From contig JADGPH010000224.1 of the NCBI GenBank assembly GCA_017882555.1, positions 1 through 5,728 of the forward strand: 5,728 nucleotides of DNA, in the 5' to 3' direction. Position numbers and translations under genes: made by a program. Numbering within the stretch: position 1 is the first letter of the stretch; every line of letters begins with the position of its first letter. This document shows, in pieces, positions 4,588 to 5,728 of the stretch. This stretch comes from Thermoleophilia bacterium (GTDB taxonomy: Bacteria; Actinomycetota; Thermoleophilia; Miltoncostaeales; Miltoncostaeaceae). Below the pieces are notes generated by a model. The model saw only the letters and a program-made list of their open reading frames with translations, was not told the DNA's origin and searched no databases.

Positions 4588-5728
4588 TTCGCCAGGGGCG
4601 CGGCCCCCTCGCGCAGGCGTTTGCGGTCCAGCTTGCCCGACGGCAGGCGCGGCAACTGGTCGAGAACCGTGACCTGGCGTGGGGCCATGTGGGGGGAAAG
4701 TGCATGGGCGACCTGGCGTCGCAGCCGGGCGGCCAGATCGTCCGGCACGGGTCCCGCAACGGTGACCCAGGCTGCGACGCGCACGAGCCCGGAGGCGTCG
4801 GGGACCCCACCGACCGCGGCCTCGCGGACGCTGGGGTGCTCGAGCAGGCAGGCTTCCACCTCGCGCGGGCTCACCCAACGGGCGTCGACCTTGAACAGGT
4901 CATCGACACGGCCGACGTGCCGGTACCGGCCTCGGTCCGCGACAAGGACATCGCCCATGCGGATCCAGTCGCCGTGCACGAGATCGTGGGTCGCCTCGGC
5001 GCGTCGCCAATAGCCGGAGGTATTGGAGCCACTGCGGATCCAAAGGCGCCCTGGGGTGCCGTCGGGGACCTCATGACCCTCGGGGTCGCGCAAGGAGATC
5101 TCGATGCCGGGTACGACGCTCCCCAGCGACCCGGGCGCGGTGTGGCCGGGCCGCGTGGAGATTACGACGTTGGAGCATTCCGAGCAGCCGAGCCCTTCGA
5201 TCAGCGGTATCCCAACCACGTCGGCGAAGGCGGTGGCCACCGCGGCCGGCAGGCTGTCGCCCGAGGACACGCACAGCCGCACTCCGGTCAGCGCGTCGGG
5301 GTGGGGGTGGCGGCGCAGGTACTCGACCAGCTGGGCCCAGAAGGTCGGGACCCCGGTGAGCACGCGGACCCGGTGACGGGCCACGAGTTCGACGGTGGTG
5401 CGGGGGTTCGCTCGCGACCCGGAGAGCACCGCCGTCGCTCCCGCGCCGAGAATCCGGAAGAATCCGTTGCCGAAACCGAGGGACGTACTCAGGCGGGCCG
5501 CCGAATGGCACCGCTCACCGGGGCTAAGCTCCAGGATGTGGCGGGCGTAGGTCTCAATGCCGGCGACCATGTCGCGGTGGGCATGCATGACCCCCTTGGG
5601 TCGCCCCGTCGAACCGGAGGAATAGATCATGTACGCCAGATCTTCCGGGTGCACCGCAGCCACCTCGGGGCCGGAATCACCGCTGAGGGCATCCGGGGCG
5701 ACGGTGGGCCAGCGATCGACATCGAGCC
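4584..5728 (-). CDS. AMP-forming acyl-CoA ligase, benzoate-CoA-ligase-like, N-terminus beyond window
   Basis: The frame is open from the right edge to a TAA at 4584-4586. That gives 380 residues, the C-terminal three-quarters or so of an enzyme that adenylates a carboxylic acid with ATP and transfers it to CoA (or a carrier thiol). Motifs in order are the P-loop MIYSSGSTGRPKG, the SAARLSTSLGFGNG segment typical of benzoate/4-hydroxybenzoate-CoA ligases, GLGCSECSN (A5 Glu), GDWIRMGD (A7), the hinge GRVDDLFKV, VSPREVEACLLEHP, and LPSGKLDRKRL with the catalytic A10 Lys. The pattern GVPDASGLVRVAAWV also fits this subfamily. Roughly 140 N-terminal residues lie outside. A GTG at 5663 is not a true start, because conserved-type sequence continues upstream of the P-loop to the edge. 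The A7 motif has Met where Thr or Ser is usual. The substrate is probably an aromatic or related acid, but no residue here fixes it. Confidence 0.87.
   Translation of the reverse strand, partial: LDVDRWPTVAPDALSGDSGPEVAAVHPEDLAYMIYSSGSTGRPKGVMHAHRDMVAGIETYARHILELSPGERCHSAARLSTSLGFGNGFFRILGAGATAVLSGSRANPRTTVELVARHRVRVLTGVPTFWAQLVEYLRRHPHPDALTGVRLCVSSGDSLPAAVATAFADVVGIPLIEGLGCSECSNVVISTRPGHTAPGSLGSVVPGIEISLRDPEGHEVPDGTPGRLWIRSGSNTSGYWRRAEATHDLVHGDWIRMGDVLVADRGRYRHVGRVDDLFKVDARWVSPREVEACLLEHPSVREAAVGGVPDASGLVRVAAWVTVAGPVPDDLAARLRRQVAHALSPHMAPRQVTVLDQLPRLPSGKLDRKRLREGAAPLAN

Noticed and set aside
3658..4878. 406-codon minus-strand frame across the hydrolase and ligase genes, and a 287-codon minus frame at 2904-3767
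   Set aside because: The translations are low-complexity Arg/Gly/His-rich and antisense to well-supported genes; no motif or plausible start supports them.

Overview
The window is a GC-rich bacterial segment packed with genes. The codon third positions are mostly G or C. Three genes appear to start leaderless, with a TAGxxT -10 box ending 6-8 nt before the ATG and no Shine-Dalgarno. Together this suggests Actinomycetota, possibly one of the less-studied deep branches, but nothing here fixes a species. All genes look chromosomal and housekeeping or accessory metabolic. I see no insertion sequence, phage gene, tRNA, rRNA or CRISPR array.

Layout, left to right. (1) The last 40 codons of a short-chain dehydrogenase/reductase on + end at 123. 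(2) A 45-bp convergent gap holds a perfect 9-bp GC hairpin, probably a two-way terminator. (3) A two-gene minus-strand unit reads right to left: a HAD-superfamily hydrolase (2420 to 1752), then a polytopic GT-C-type glycosyltransferase (1755 to 169). Their stop and start codons overlap as GTGA, so they are probably co-translated. (4) A 63-bp divergent intergenic region has a near mirror-image -10/start module facing each way. (5) A CapA/PgsA-like exported metallophosphatase-fold protein lies on + (2484-3680). (6) A 49-bp gap carries a third TAGxxT box and a 10-bp palindrome. (7) An alpha/beta hydrolase of the epoxide hydrolase type lies on + (3730-4587). (8) A benzoate-CoA-ligase-like AMP-forming acyl-CoA synthetase on - runs off the right edge. 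Its stop codon overlaps the hydrolase stop by 4 bp.

Functionally, the HAD/GT-C pair and CapA share a divergent control region. The GT-C and CapA products are both membrane or extracytoplasmic, so a role in cell-surface glycan or polymer biology is a reasonable inference, not a demonstrated one. The epoxide hydrolase, acyl-CoA ligase and SDR would fit degradation of aromatic or xenobiotic compounds. They lie on different strands and form no single operon, so that link is weak.

I found no clear previously undescribed multi-gene system. The most interesting signals are the repeated leaderless promoter architecture, the mirror-image divergent promoter, the compact gene overlaps, and departures from motif consensus in the HAD, CapA and ligase proteins.
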